From: 67-14 sp020438345
GTDB taxonomy: Bacteria > Actinomycetota > Thermoleophilia > Solirubrobacterales > 70-9
NCBI GenBank assembly: GCA_937872475.1
Contig: CALMSY010000018.1
Coordinates: 1 to 64,000 of the forward strand
Direction: 5' to 3'
Length of the DNA stretch: 64,000 bases
Shown: positions 55,478-64,000 of the stretch, in pieces
Layout of the letters: each line of letters opens with the position of its first letter
How positions within the stretch are numbered: the first letter of the stretch is position 1
The notes under the pieces: model-generated
What the model saw: the letters and a program-made list of their open reading frames with translations, nothing else
Databases searched by the model: none
What the model was told of the DNA's origin: nothing
Program-made: the position numbers and the translations under genes

Positions 55478-57298
55478 TCAGTTGCCCGGGTCACCGCCAG
55501 GACCTCGCTTGAGCTGCTCGACTAGCTGCGAGCGACGCCGGCTCAGTTCACTGCGCTTCGTCGCATCGCCTTCCTGCTTTGCATCGGCGATCTCATCGTC
55601 GAGCACGGCCAGCTCAAGATCCAGGAAATTGCGCTGGATCGATCCGGTCCCGACCAGGTCGGGATCGGCCCGCGCAACCAGTGCGGCCACCATTTTCTGG
55701 AGTTCACGATCCTGCCCGTCGAGCCCTCTGGCGGGATCATCCAGATGATCACCGAGCCAGCTGACTGTCCGTTCCATAAGTGGTGAGCTGAGGTGCTTGC
55801 GGTCGAGCTTGCCGAGCCATATCCGGCCTTCTTCGGGCCTGGCGACGCACATCGCGAGCAGCCAGCGTTCCGTTCGCTCCCGGCGGGAAAGGACCACAGG
55901 CCTGGGCAAGGCGGATTCTTCGGCCTGGGTTTCCTGCGCCGGACGGTTCCCGGAGGTGTGACCCGCAGGCTGTCCTGAAGGACCGCTTCCTTCCGCTTCG
56001 GCCGAATCAACCCTGCCGATGACCACGGTCTGGTCGATCTGGAGTCGCTCGCCGGTTCTTCGGATCAGTTCCTGCCGGGTCGCCCCTGCCGACACCCGGG
56101 CCAGGATCTGAGTGGACTCGTCGAGACCACGGTCGCGGTCCCTTGGCGAATTCAGATCAACCGTGTCCAGGATCAGGCCAAGCTGGAATTCGGGCAGCCC
56201 GATCGCGTTCTCCACCAGCTTCCCGAACCTTTCCGCACCGCCTTCCCCGGTGACCATCTCCGCAGGGTCGACACCATCGGGCATGACCGCAACCCGGATA
56301 TCGAGCTTGCGGCCTGCTGCCACTTCCTGCGCCCGGATCATCGCCTTCTGGCCCGCGGCATCTGCATCCAGGGCCAGGACTACCGTGTTGACAATCGCCG
56401 AAAGCTGAGCCACCTGCTGCTCGGTCAGGGAAGTCCCCATCACCCCGACCGCCTCGTTCAGTCCGACCTGGTGAAGTGCGATCACGTCCGTGTAGCCCTC
56501 GACCAGGATCGCGCGATCCGCCTTGGCCATCGGACCCTTTGCCTGGTCGATCCCGTAGAGAATCCGGCTCTTGTGGAAGATCTCGTTTTCAGCCGAATTT
56601 ATGTATTTGGCACCTTGCTGGTCCCGCATCGCCCGCGCCCCGAAACCGACCATCCGACCGCGCGAATCCCGGATCGGAAAGGTGATCCTGCCCCGGAACC
56701 GGTCGTAAAAGCCGCCGTTTCGGCCCTTCAGGGCAAGACCGGTCTTTTCCAGGTCGCCAATCGAGAACCCGGCGCGCTGGCTGCGGACCAGAAGGGTGTC
56801 CCAGGCACTCGGCGCATAGCCGACCCCGAAAGAGGCAAGCACCTTGGCGTCAAGCCCTCTTCCAGAGAGGTATCCGCGTGCGTCTGAAGCCTCATCGGCG
56901 GTCTGGAAGAAGTTCGCGTAAAAGGCCGCGGCCCGATCAAGCAGTTCGCTCAGTCTTTCGCGCTCGCGGCGCCTCTGCTCGGCTCGCGGGTCTTCTTTCT
57001 CACGGGTCACTTCAACTCCGTAGCGCTCGGCCAGCATTTCAATCGCCGCCGGAAAGTCGAGGTTCTCGGTAGCCATGACGAACTGGAAAACGTCACCCCC
57101 CTCACCGCAGCCGAAGCAGTGGTAAAGCTTGTCCGCGGCGTTGACCGAAAACGAAGGCGAGCGTTCCTCATGGAACGGGCAAAGACCCATATAGCGGCCA
57201 GCCCCGGACCTTTTGAGGTCGGTGTGGACAGAAACGATCTCGACCATGTCCGCCGCCGCGCGGACCCGTTCTTTGGTGTCGTCGGTGAATCTTGACAT
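55478..57298 (-). CDS. dnaG: DNA primase
   Basis: Makes RNA primers at the replication fork. CHC2 zinc finger (CPFHEERSPSF ... YHCFGCGEGGD, residues 40-66), RNA polymerase core with TOPRIM (ILVEGYTDVIALHQVG near 265; LALDADAAGQKA near 310) and a C-terminal helicase-binding region. 606 residues from ATG 57298, the one giving MSRFTDDTKERVR; longer frames upstream cross the dgt gene end. Preceded by dgt. Confidence 0.95.
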   Translation of the reverse strand: MSRFTDDTKERVRAAADMVEIVSVHTDLKRSGAGRYMGLCPFHEERSPSFSVNAADKLYHCFGCGEGGDVFQFVMATENLDFPAAIEMLAERYGVEVTREKEDPRAEQRRRERERLSELLDRAAAFYANFFQTADEASDARGYLSGRGLDAKVLASFGVGYAPSAWDTLLVRSQRAGFSIGDLEKTGLALKGRNGGFYDRFRGRITFPIRDSRGRMVGFGARAMRDQQGAKYINSAENEIFHKSRILYGIDQAKGPMAKADRAILVEGYTDVIALHQVGLNEAVGVMGTSLTEQQVAQLSAIVNTVVLALDADAAGQKAMIRAQEVAAGRKLDIRVAVMPDGVDPAEMVTGEGGAERFGKLVENAIGLPEFQLGLILDTVDLNSPRDRDRGLDESTQILARVSAGATRQELIRRTGERLQIDQTVVIGRVDSAEAEGSGPSGQPAGHTSGNRPAQETQAEESALPRPVVLSRRERTERWLLAMCVARPEEGRIWLGKLDRKHLSSPLMERTVSWLGDHLDDPARGLDGQDRELQKMVAALVARADPDLVGTGSIQRNFLDLELAVLDDEIADAKQEGDATKRSELSRRRSQLVEQLKRGPGGDPGN

Positions 57299-57353
57299 CG
57301 CCCGTTCGAGTCTACGGAAAGCCGGGGCCTTTTCAGTCGCCCTCGGTTCCGAA

Positions 57354-58403
57354 CTAGAAGCGGGATCCTTCCGGCACATAGATCGACGTGAAGTGGGCGA
57401 TGCAATAGCGGTCAGTCATCCCGGCAAGAAGGTCTGTGACCCGTTGGATGCCGTCCGATCGACCGTCGAAATCGGGAATCTGGTCGATCCGGTCGATGTA
57501 GTGATCGAAGAGCGTCCTGATCACTCCGTGTACCCGGTCGTGGTCCCGGCGCGCTTCCTCGCCTAGATACACGTTGTCGAACATGTACTTGCGCAGTCGC
57601 AGCATCGCCATACCCATGTTTTCCGACTGCAGAATCTCTCCGGCACCGTCGGACTGTTCGACGATGTCTTTGACCAGTGAATCAATGCGACTTGCCCCGG
57701 TCGGCCCCAGCAGGTCGATTTCTTCGCGGGGGAGCTCTTCGGCCCGGAGAATCCCCGCCCTGAGCGCGTCATCGATGTCATGGTTTATGTAGGCAACCCG
57801 GTCAACCAGTCTCACGATCTGACCTTCCAGCGAAGCGCTTTTCTCCGGTCCGGTGTGTTTGAGGATCCCTTCGCGGACCGGCTGGTTGAGGTTGAGTCCC
57901 CTTCCTTCCCGCTCCAGCACATCCACCACCCTGAGTGAATGCTCATTGTGTTTGAAGCCAGACCCGCCATGGGCCCGACTGGCTTCATCAAGTGCCTGCT
58001 CGCCGATGTGGCCGAAGGGCGGGTGGCCGAGGTCATGCGCCAGACCGATCGCCTCGGTCAGGTCTTCGTTCAGTCGCAGCGCCCGGGCCACCGTCCGGGC
58101 GATACCGGTTGCTTCCAGCGTGTGAGTTAGCCGGGTCCGGTAATGATCGCCTTCCGGGGCGATGAAAACCTGGGTCTTGTGCATGAGCCGCCGGAACGAC
58201 TTGCTGTGGACGATCCGGTCACGGTCGCGCTGGAACGGCGTCCGCCACTGGCTGTCCGGTTCCGCCACCTTCCGGCTTGCGGGGTAGGAACGGGACGCCG
58301 TTTCAGCCAGAAACCGGTCCTCGCGCTCCGCGGTGAGACGTTCGAACCCGCCTCCCGGCCCGTCACCGGGCCTCGCGGGACCTCTGCCTTCCGGCCCATT
58401 CAT
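57354..58403 (-). CDS. dgt: Deoxyguanosinetriphosphate triphosphohydrolase-like protein
   Basis: HD-fold enzyme that splits triphosphate from dNTPs. RTPFQRDRDRIVHSKSFRRL near 55, R-T-R-L-T-H (metal His) near 91 and GLAHDLGHPPFGHIGEQAL near 120 are the family hallmarks. 349 residues including a Gly/Pro-rich start; an internal start is possible. Overlaps recO by four bases, and the recO-dgt-dnaG order is common in actinobacteria. Confidence 0.93.
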   Translation of the reverse strand: MNGPEGRGPARPGDGPGGGFERLTAEREDRFLAETASRSYPASRKVAEPDSQWRTPFQRDRDRIVHSKSFRRLMHKTQVFIAPEGDHYRTRLTHTLEATGIARTVARALRLNEDLTEAIGLAHDLGHPPFGHIGEQALDEASRAHGGSGFKHNEHSLRVVDVLEREGRGLNLNQPVREGILKHTGPEKSASLEGQIVRLVDRVAYINHDIDDALRAGILRAEELPREEIDLLGPTGASRIDSLVKDIVEQSDGAGEILQSENMGMAMLRLRKYMFDNVYLGEEARRDHDRVHGVIRTLFDHYIDRIDQIPDFDGRSDGIQRVTDLLAGMTDRYCIAHFTSIYVPEGSRF

Positions 58404-59140
58404 GCCGCCAGCCTTTCCTCGGGCCGTGGCAGCCGGACGTGGGCGTGATGTTCAAGCGTGTCACCGATCGCCCGTCCGGCCTGCTTCACCGCCAGTGAGC
58501 TGCCTTGCGGGGCCTGGGACATCGGCCGGCCGAGCGATTCAACCATGAAGCTGTGGGCTTCCGCTGAAATCGGGAAGGACCCGGCCTCGCAAGTCGGGCA
58601 GACAACGCCGCCTGCGGCACCTGAGAAAGCTGTCACGTGATCGGTCGAACCGCAGCTGGAGCAACCGGAAAGCTCCGGGGCGAAGCCGGCCGCAAGGGCG
58701 AGTTTGAGCCGAAAAGTGACCATTCCCGCCCCGGATGCTGCCGGACCCTCCGGGTCGGCATCAACCAGTTCCAGATACCGGCAGAGCAGATTGTAGGCGG
58801 GCTCGTTCGGCTCATCGACCCCGTCGAGCAGCCGGAGCACCCCGCCACAGGCATCGGCCGCGGCGGCGATTCCACGGCCACTTGCCCTCAGGTCCGGGAA
58901 ACCGCTGATCGTTTCCGCCGCGGTCACCGTGTGCAGATCACCCCGACTTCGGTGAAGCACAAGCGCGAGACGAAAGAAGGGCTCAAGCCTGCCACCAAAA
59001 CGGGACCTTGGCTTGCGTACACCCTTGGCGATTGCGCCGAGGCGACCGAACTCACGGGTGTAGAGGTGAAGGATCCGGTCCGCTTCGCCGTATCTGATCG
59101 TCCGCAGGACAACAGCCTCTGTCTTGAAGGTACGTGACAT
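58400..59140 (-). CDS. recO: DNA repair protein RecO
   Basis: Loads RecA on gapped DNA with RecR. N-terminal OB fold (SRTFKTEAVVLRTIRYGEAD) and a four-cysteine zinc site (CSSCGSTDH ... VVCPTCEAG near 150-175), then a helical end. 246 residues from ATG 59140, four bases after the mutM stop; AAAGGA abuts the ATG. Longer frames upstream were rejected because they run through mutM. Confidence 0.94.
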   Translation of the reverse strand: MSRTFKTEAVVLRTIRYGEADRILHLYTREFGRLGAIAKGVRKPRSRFGGRLEPFFRLALVLHRSRGDLHTVTAAETISGFPDLRASGRGIAAAADACGGVLRLLDGVDEPNEPAYNLLCRYLELVDADPEGPAASGAGMVTFRLKLALAAGFAPELSGCSSCGSTDHVTAFSGAAGGVVCPTCEAGSFPISAEAHSFMVESLGRPMSQAPQGSSLAVKQAGRAIGDTLEHHAHVRLPRPEERLAA

Positions 59141-59144
59141 TCCT

Positions 59145-60068
59145 TTAATGGTGTCGTCCGGCCCGGACGCCGCCTTCGACCCGGCGCCGTTTCGGCCGGC
59201 GTCGGAGCCGCTTCTGGCAAGACGGGCAAAAATAGGTGGAACGCCCTCCAACCACGATGCGTTGGATCTCGCTGCCGCAGTTCACACATTCTTCGCCTTC
59301 CCGGCGGTGGACAAGGAACTCGTTCTGCATTCCTCCCTGCTCCCCTCGGGCGTCGCGATAGTCATCGATTGACGCGCCACCGAGATCAAGCCCTCTCTCC
59401 AGAGCTTCCACCACGCCATCCCGTAGCGCAACGTGGTTCTCCGGCTTCATCGAAGCACCAGGCGAGAGCGGGTGGAGGCCGGCCCGGAAGAGTGCCTCGT
59501 CAGCGTAGATGTTGCCGACTCCGACCACTCCCTTCTGGTCGAGCAGGAATGACTTGAGCGGGCCGGTCCGGCCGGCGGTCATCGACGCCAGCGCATCGAC
59601 CGTGAAGTCCTCCGAAAGGGGTTCAACGCCGAGTCTCGACTCAAAGTAGCTATTGAGGTCTTCCGGGTTCGCGACAAATCCCCGGCCGAAGCGTCGCGGA
59701 TCGGTGAAACGGAGCTCTCCCCCGTCGTCAAGCGTGAATCTGGCCTTGAGATGCCTTTCTCCCTGGCCGGCTTCATGAATCCGCGCATCGCCAGGGTTCT
59801 CACTTCCGTCCGGTGCCAGCAGAACGATCGAACCGGTCATGCGAAGGTGGATGACCATGGTCGTTTTGTCATCGAACTCGAAGAGCAGGTATTTGCCCCG
59901 CCGCCCGACATCGATGATCTCCCTGCCATTGACGGCCCGTTCGAAGCTTCCCGCCGGTTCCGGTTTGGTGAAGTAGTCATCGAGCACTTCGGCCACTTCA
60001 ACGACCCGTCCGTTCAGGTCGGGTTCAAGCTGGCGGCGAATCGTTTCGACTTCAGGAAGCTCGGGCAC
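59145..60068 (-). CDS. mutM: Formamidopyrimidine-DNA glycosylase
   Basis: Removes 8-oxoguanine and FaPy from DNA, using Pro2 as nucleophile: MPELPEVETIRRQL. K in LLDQKGVVGVGNIYADEALF near 170 and H2TH follow, and the zinc finger CVNCGSEIQR ... YFCPSCQ near 262-285 is intact. Tail is Arg-rich (KRLRRRPKRRR). 307 residues. Runs into recO with a four-base gap. Confidence 0.95.
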   Translation of the reverse strand: MPELPEVETIRRQLEPDLNGRVVEVAEVLDDYFTKPEPAGSFERAVNGREIIDVGRRGKYLLFEFDDKTTMVIHLRMTGSIVLLAPDGSENPGDARIHEAGQGERHLKARFTLDDGGELRFTDPRRFGRGFVANPEDLNSYFESRLGVEPLSEDFTVDALASMTAGRTGPLKSFLLDQKGVVGVGNIYADEALFRAGLHPLSPGASMKPENHVALRDGVVEALERGLDLGGASIDDYRDARGEQGGMQNEFLVHRREGEECVNCGSEIQRIVVGGRSTYFCPSCQKRLRRRPKRRRVEGGVRAGRHH

Positions 60069-60099
60069 CAGCCGGTTCTATCAGAGCCCGCCACCCCCC

Positions 60100-60143
60100 G
60101 GTGGGTCGGATTCTCGCCACCCTGGCCGGAAATCCGACCCACC
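60100..60143. repeat. Intergenic palindrome 1
   Basis: GGTGGGTCGGATT and AATCCGACCCACC, a perfect 13-bp inverted repeat with an 18-base loop, between xerD and mutM. A second copy of the same arms lies 30 bases on. No long T tract on either strand. Confidence 0.9.
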
Positions 60144-60172
60144 CGCGAATCGGCCCCAAAGCTGGGACTGCA

Positions 60173-60214
60173 GTGGGTCGGGTTTCCGTCGGTGATGCTG
60201 GAAATCCGACCCAC
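60173..60214. repeat. Intergenic palindrome 2
   Basis: GTGGGTCGGGTTTCC and GGAAATCCGACCCAC, 15-bp arms with one G:T wobble and a 12-base loop. Arms match those of palindrome 1 (60100-60143), so the two are copies of one repeat unit. Confidence 0.88.
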
Positions 60215-60229
60215 CCGGGTGCCGGCTCT

Positions 60230-61195
60230 CTAGCTGGTCTGGGCCCGGGGATGGGCGGCATAGTAGACGCTTCTCAGCTGCTGTCCCGAGAGGTGTGTGT
60301 ACATCTGTGTCGTGGCCACATCGGCGTGACCTAGCATCTCCTGGACCGCCCGGAGATCACAGCCACCGGCGAGAAGATGGGTGGCGAAGGAGTGACGAAG
60401 CGTGTGGGGACTCATCCGGTCCTCCAGGCCGGCTGACCTGGCATGCCCCTGGACGATCTTGTAAAGACCCTGCCTGGTCAGCGCACGGCCCCGGAAGTTC
60501 AGGAACAGTGCCTTCTCGGACCTGCCCTTGGCGAGTTCGGGCCGACCGGAGCGCAGATACCCCTCAATAGCGTGGATTGCCTGGCGGCCAAGCGGGACAA
60601 TCCGCTCCTTGCTGCCTTTGCCCCGGGCACGGAGCATGCCTTCGAAAGTGTCAATGTCGGTCATTTCCAGCCCGATCACTTCGGATGCCCGAAGCCCGCA
60701 GGCATACATCACTTCCAGAATCGCGCGGTCCCGGCAGGCATGCGGCGAGTTCCCGGCGGGTGTGGCCAACAGGCGCGTAACTTCGGCCTGGTTCAGCACT
60801 TTCGGCAACTTCTTTGACCGCCGGGGCGTTGCGAGACCAGCCGTGGGATCTTCAACAACCAGGTCTTCGCGACGCAGGTGCTTGTAGAACGATCGCAGCG
60901 CTGCGGTCTTCCGGTGAACCGTCGCCGGAGCCAGCCTTGGGGCCTCCCCCTGGCCCTCCGTCAGGTCAGCCACGTACTCGGCCATGCCGGCCGGACCGAG
61001 CGTCAGGGCATCGAGATCCCGTTCTTCGAGGTAGTCCCCGAACTGGAGCAGGTCTGTCCGGTACGCGTTGAGCGTATTGCGGGAAAGTCCACGCTCCATC
61101 TCCAGGTAGGCGAGGAACTCGAGCAGCAGGCTTTCAAATCTCGCACCATCGAGCTGCGATGCGACAGGGTCGGACGTGACAGTTGCCGGAGGCAT
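60230..61195 (-). CDS. xerD: Tyrosine recombinase XerD-like
   Basis: Resolves chromosome dimers at dif. N-terminal core-binding domain (FLAYLEMERGLSRNTLNAYRTDL-type helix near 28-50), catalytic R in CGLRASEV near 168, K in GKGSKERIVPLG, HTLRHSFATHLL near 263, LGHAD near 288 and Y in QMYTHL near 298. 321 residues. Its domestic position beside mutM/recO and full motif set favour XerD over a mobile-element integrase; XerC cannot be excluded. Confidence 0.92.
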   Translation of the reverse strand: MPPATVTSDPVASQLDGARFESLLLEFLAYLEMERGLSRNTLNAYRTDLLQFGDYLEERDLDALTLGPAGMAEYVADLTEGQGEAPRLAPATVHRKTAALRSFYKHLRREDLVVEDPTAGLATPRRSKKLPKVLNQAEVTRLLATPAGNSPHACRDRAILEVMYACGLRASEVIGLEMTDIDTFEGMLRARGKGSKERIVPLGRQAIHAIEGYLRSGRPELAKGRSEKALFLNFRGRALTRQGLYKIVQGHARSAGLEDRMSPHTLRHSFATHLLAGGCDLRAVQEMLGHADVATTQMYTHLSGQQLRSVYYAAHPRAQTS

Positions 61196-61293
61196 GACAC
61201 CGCTTTCTTCGATCCGGCCCGCATCCCTTGCCGCGCAACGAATCCGTCGCCTCGAAGAGGGTCATTCAATCGGCTGAGCGGTCGTTGCGAACT

Positions 61294-62277
61294 TCAGATC
61301 AGCTCAGCCAGCCGGGCGCCAGCGGCCAGGGGACCGGCAAAAAACGGTCTGTCATCGGCAAGGTCCCGGCCCATTGTGTTGCGGGGAAGACCCGAATTCC
61401 CGTACCCGTTGAGGTCCACACGCATCGCGACCGTGCCGGCCCTTCCGTCAGCCAGATCCACAAACTCCTCCGGCATCGGCAGCTCGAACTCGCCCAGCGC
61501 CAGTTCAATGACTGTCTGGCTGTGATGGCTGAGTCCCTGGTGGCGTCCCCGGGGGTCACCAGCCGATAGCCGCGGTGAAAGCAGGGCTGGAAACCCGAGA
61601 GCCTGAGCGGCATGAATGACATCGAGGGCGACCATGCCTCCGTGACCGTGGGTCGTGGCCGATCCCAGAATGCCGGGTCCTGGTCCGGCGATCACGCCCT
61701 TCCAGCCGAGCGAACTCGCGGCATCGACCGCTCCGATCAGTGTGATTGCCTCATCTTTGCCACCATAGGCAGGGCCAGCGGTGACGTGCCCTGCCAGGAG
61801 CCCCCTGTCGAGCAGTGTCTTCACATCCCGCGAGAAAGCACCAGGGAGGGCTCCTCCGCCGGTCTGGATGTATCCGATCTCCCCCGCTCCGTTCTCGGCG
61901 GCCGCCCAGGCAGCGGGTGCGAGATGACCGTGCAGGCCGATCGCAAGCACCGGCACCGGATCCCCGGGACCGGTGCCTGTTTCCCTCTCTATCGTCCCCA
62001 CCGGGTGCTGAAGCGAGGTGTAGTTCAGTTTCATCACATGCTCGGAGGCCGATCCTTCTCCGGCAAGGCCACGGGTCAGGTTGACGTGAACAACGTCGAA
62101 ACCGCCCGAACCAAGACCCAGGTCGAGGGCTTCAACGTTCACAACCACATCGTCGCCCGTTTCACAGGGACCGACCATCGTCTCATCCGCCCAGGCCTTG
62201 CGAATTTCATCCGAGCCGTCAAGCGAGATTTCCAGCGGCTCGGCGGAAACGACTTTCGCCCGGCGCAGCTTCAGCAT
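61294..62277 (-). CDS. DUF3866-family protein
   Basis: 327 residues from ATG 62277 (one-base TGATG overlap with the peptidase). MLKLRRAKVVSAEPLEISLDG begins a small beta domain; then NYTSLQHPVGTIE, VLAIGLHGHLAPAA and TGGGALPGAFSRDV near 140 and a GPGPGILGSATTHGHGGM stretch near 217. I recall this set as DUF3866, widespread in actinobacteria and uncharacterised. No signal peptide. Coupled to an M20 peptidase. Confidence 0.85.
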   Translation of the reverse strand: MLKLRRAKVVSAEPLEISLDGSDEIRKAWADETMVGPCETGDDVVVNVEALDLGLGSGGFDVVHVNLTRGLAGEGSASEHVMKLNYTSLQHPVGTIERETGTGPGDPVPVLAIGLHGHLAPAAWAAAENGAGEIGYIQTGGGALPGAFSRDVKTLLDRGLLAGHVTAGPAYGGKDEAITLIGAVDAASSLGWKGVIAGPGPGILGSATTHGHGGMVALDVIHAAQALGFPALLSPRLSAGDPRGRHQGLSHHSQTVIELALGEFELPMPEEFVDLADGRAGTVAMRVDLNGYGNSGLPRNTMGRDLADDRPFFAGPLAAGARLAELI

Positions 62278-63395
62278 CAGGCCCCATCTCCGGCGAGCGC
62301 GACAATTGATTCGCAGACGGCGAGCATGGCCGGCAGATTCTCGCGCGGCACTGTTTCCTGCGCCGTGTGGTTCGCGTAGGTTCCATTCGCGAGGAGCAGA
62401 CAGTCCATACCCCGTTCCTGGAACACACTGGCGTCGGAACCACCCCCCGTGGCGACCCGTTCGGGACTGAACCCCTCCGACTTCAAAGCTCTTTCGGCCA
62501 GCGAAAGTGCCCATGAATCGCCTTCATCGATCCGGTAACCGGTGAAGTGCTTTCTGGTCGTGATGTCCACTTCACAACCACTTTCCGACGCCGACCAGAC
62601 CATCGCATCGGTCAGGTCAGCGATCACCGCCGTTACCCTTTCGGGGTCGAGCGAGCGGGCTTCACCGGCAAGACGGCAGACACCGGGAATCACGTTGCCC
62701 TGCGTCCCGCCAGTGATCACGCCGATGTTGGCTGTTGTCTCTTTGTCAAGCCGCCCAAGGTTCATTTCGCTGATTGCCTGTGCGGCGGCGACAATCGCCG
62801 ATCTGCCCTGTTCGGGGACCAGACCGGAATGGGCCTCGACGCCTTTGAATTCCGCTGTGATCCCGATCTGGGTCGGTGCGGCAGTGATCACTTCGCCGAT
62901 ATCCGTCGCGTGATCAAGCACGAAACCTGTCCGGGAGCTCAGCAGCGACTGGTCGAAAGCCGCGGCCCCGAGCAAGCCTTTCTCCTCGGCGACGGTGAAG
63001 AGCAGTTCCAGCCCTATGACGGGAGGCTCCTGAACCGCACGGGCAGCCATTTCCAGCAGCACCGCCACTGCGGCCTTGTTGTCGGCACCGAGAATGGTGT
63101 CCCCGGCCGACCGGTATACGCCCTGATCGTCAAGCACCACCTCGATCGGACCGTCGTGTGGCACAGTGTCGAGATGGGCACAGAACATGATGTAGCCGGG
63201 GTCCGAGCCATCTTCGCGAGAGCGACCGGCTATCCGGGTGAGCAGGTTGCCTGCTCCGGCCATGGTTGACCTGGCAGCTTCATCCTCCAGCACTTCAAGC
63301 CCGAAAGATTCCAGTTCCGAGCGGACAAGATCCGCGATGGCCCGTTCGGAACCGGTCGGACTCGGTGTCTCACACAGACGGACGAAACGGCTCAT
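62277..63395 (-). CDS. M20-family metallopeptidase (PepT-like)
   Basis: 372 residues. Two-zinc site: H in MFCAHLDTVP near 73, D in GDTILGADNKAAVAVL near 103, the catalytic EE in TVAEEKGLLGA near 137, D near 160 and H near the end (TYANHTAQE). The dimerisation domain insert includes the VEAHSG motif. Most like peptidase T/CPG2-type aminopeptidases, cytoplasmic; substrate unknown. First gene of the pair with DUF3866; 15 bases after the membrane gene. Confidence 0.92.
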   Translation of the reverse strand: MSRFVRLCETPSPTGSERAIADLVRSELESFGLEVLEDEAARSTMAGAGNLLTRIAGRSREDGSDPGYIMFCAHLDTVPHDGPIEVVLDDQGVYRSAGDTILGADNKAAVAVLLEMAARAVQEPPVIGLELLFTVAEEKGLLGAAAFDQSLLSSRTGFVLDHATDIGEVITAAPTQIGITAEFKGVEAHSGLVPEQGRSAIVAAAQAISEMNLGRLDKETTANIGVITGGTQGNVIPGVCRLAGEARSLDPERVTAVIADLTDAMVWSASESGCEVDITTRKHFTGYRIDEGDSWALSLAERALKSEGFSPERVATGGGSDASVFQERGMDCLLLANGTYANHTAQETVPRENLPAMLAVCESIVALAGDGA

Positions 63396-63410
63396 CCGGG
63401 CCGGGTCATC

Positions 63411-63938
63411 TCAGGGCTTGCCGGACGCGACGGCTCTTTCGCCGTGAGTCCCACCCCGGCCAGAAAGCCAGTAGAGCAGGATCAGAATCGCCGGGTTCAG
63501 GATGTCCAGCCAAAGCACGAACCCGCTGTTGTCAGCGGCATGGTTGTCGTACTCGACCATCTGGTGGATGTGGCCGATCGCATCACCCCAGAAGAGGATC
63601 GTCGCGAAGATGACGGCCGCAAGCCAGAACTTGCGGTCCCTGATGAAGAAACAGAGAAAGCCAACCACCCCGATCGCCAGGTCGCCCATCGCATTTTCAA
63701 ACTGGAAGGCGCCTGTGCCGGTCGGGTTCCAGGGCACGAATCCGATTCCCTCAGCGGTCTCTTCCGCATCGAAGACATGAAATGCCGCTCCGAACACTGA
63801 CGCGACACCGATCGCGATTCCCAGCCAGAACATCAAAAGCGCAGTCGTAACGGCAACCGATCCGCGCTCGTCCTTGTGCCTGAGGAGGTAAATCCCCGCA
63901 CCGATCAGCGCAATGAGCATCCAGAAAAGAAATGGCAT
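63411..63938 (-). CDS. Membrane protein, four to five helices (DUF6790-like)
   Basis: 175 residues: PFLFWMLIALIGAGIYLL, VTTALLMFWLGIAIGVASVF, AMGDLAIGVVGFLCFFI, WLAAVIFATILFWGDAIGHI and LWLDILNPAILILLYWLSG. FENAMGDL and DAIGHIHQM suggest the DUF6790 family (recalled, not checked). Start overlaps or abuts the end of the upstream partial gene. Function unknown. Confidence 0.8.
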   Translation of the reverse strand: MPFLFWMLIALIGAGIYLLRHKDERGSVAVTTALLMFWLGIAIGVASVFGAAFHVFDAEETAEGIGFVPWNPTGTGAFQFENAMGDLAIGVVGFLCFFIRDRKFWLAAVIFATILFWGDAIGHIHQMVEYDNHAADNSGFVLWLDILNPAILILLYWLSGRGGTHGERAVASGKP

Positions 63939-63941
63939 CAG

Positions 63942-64000
63942 TCAGTCCCCATCGTCTTGATTGCGACCGAGGTGTCACCCGATTCGTCCGATTCACCCTT
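63942..64000 (-). CDS. 3' end of a gene running off the right edge
   Basis: One minus-strand frame is open from the window edge to a TGA at 63942-63944 and encodes ESDESGDTSVAIKTMGTD as its tail, three bases before the membrane gene. The acidic Ser/Asp content fits a protein C-terminus. Too short to name. Confidence 0.4.

Overview
The window is GC-rich, gene-dense DNA from a high-GC Gram-positive bacterium. Actinobacterial integration host factor beside gmk, a short RpoZ, PyrR with a class 1B PyrD/PyrK pair, a CysO-like sulfur carrier, a one-chain SecDF, the pdxST-yebC-ruvCAB order, and small exported proteins with Lys/Ala-rich helical hairpins all point to Actinobacteriota. The combination best fits Thermoleophilia (Solirubrobacterales), but that placement is inference. 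Most of the window is conserved chromosome.

Layout. 94-12060 (minus) is a nearly continuous pyrimidine operon, pyrR-pyrB-pyrC-carA-carB-pyrK-pyrD, followed by mihF-gmk-rpoZ-coaBC-dtd; pyrF is not in its usual place. Rnz follows. A tRNA-Arg(CCG) carries a 3.9-kb integrated element (13186-17053) bounded by 43-bp direct repeats. It holds a tyrosine integrase, an unknown gene, a ParB-like remnant, a HIRAN-like gene and a helix-turn-helix reading frame broken exactly in its HTH. At 17.1-21.2 kb are an exported protein, a membrane protein, an SRAP protein and a CDP-sugar gene pair. These sugar genes are the tail of an operon starting with a SAM-I riboswitch, terminator, threonine-synthase-like gene and CysO-like sulfur carrier (22915 to 19522, minus).

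23.1-28.7 kb (plus) has corA, a HIT protein, a phosphohexomutase, a metallo-beta-lactamase-fold protein, a lipid-kinase-like protein and a thiamine-binding protein. 28.7-37.1 kb (minus) is PAS/zinc-ribbon - secDF - small membrane gene - recJ - rel. 38.1-44.0 kb is rpiR-pdxS-pdxT and yebC-ruvC-ruvA-ruvB. 44.5-48.9 kb is a copper-handling operon (two YcnI proteins, CopC-CopD fusion, a His-rich exported protein and two tiny membrane proteins). The rest holds a DsbA-like protein, a ZIP transporter, an OafA-type acyltransferase, tRNA-Met(CAT), an orphan HPt protein, an SDR, a glycosyltransferase, tRNA-Asn, dnaG-dgt-recO-mutM, xerD, a DUF3866 protein, an M20 peptidase and a membrane protein.

Main points of interest: (1) SAM-riboswitch control of a ThrC-like enzyme with an altered PLP-lysine motif next to a sulfur carrier, suggesting a methionine/homocysteine route rather than threonine synthesis; (2) the compact tRNA-Arg element, including the split HTH gene and an integrase whose C-terminus would change on excision; (3) several genes (manB, recJ, a glycosyltransferase, perhaps pdxT) that can only be completed by AUU, CUG or other unusual starts; (4) a copper operon in which four predicted exported proteins would all begin with histidine after signal cleavage.
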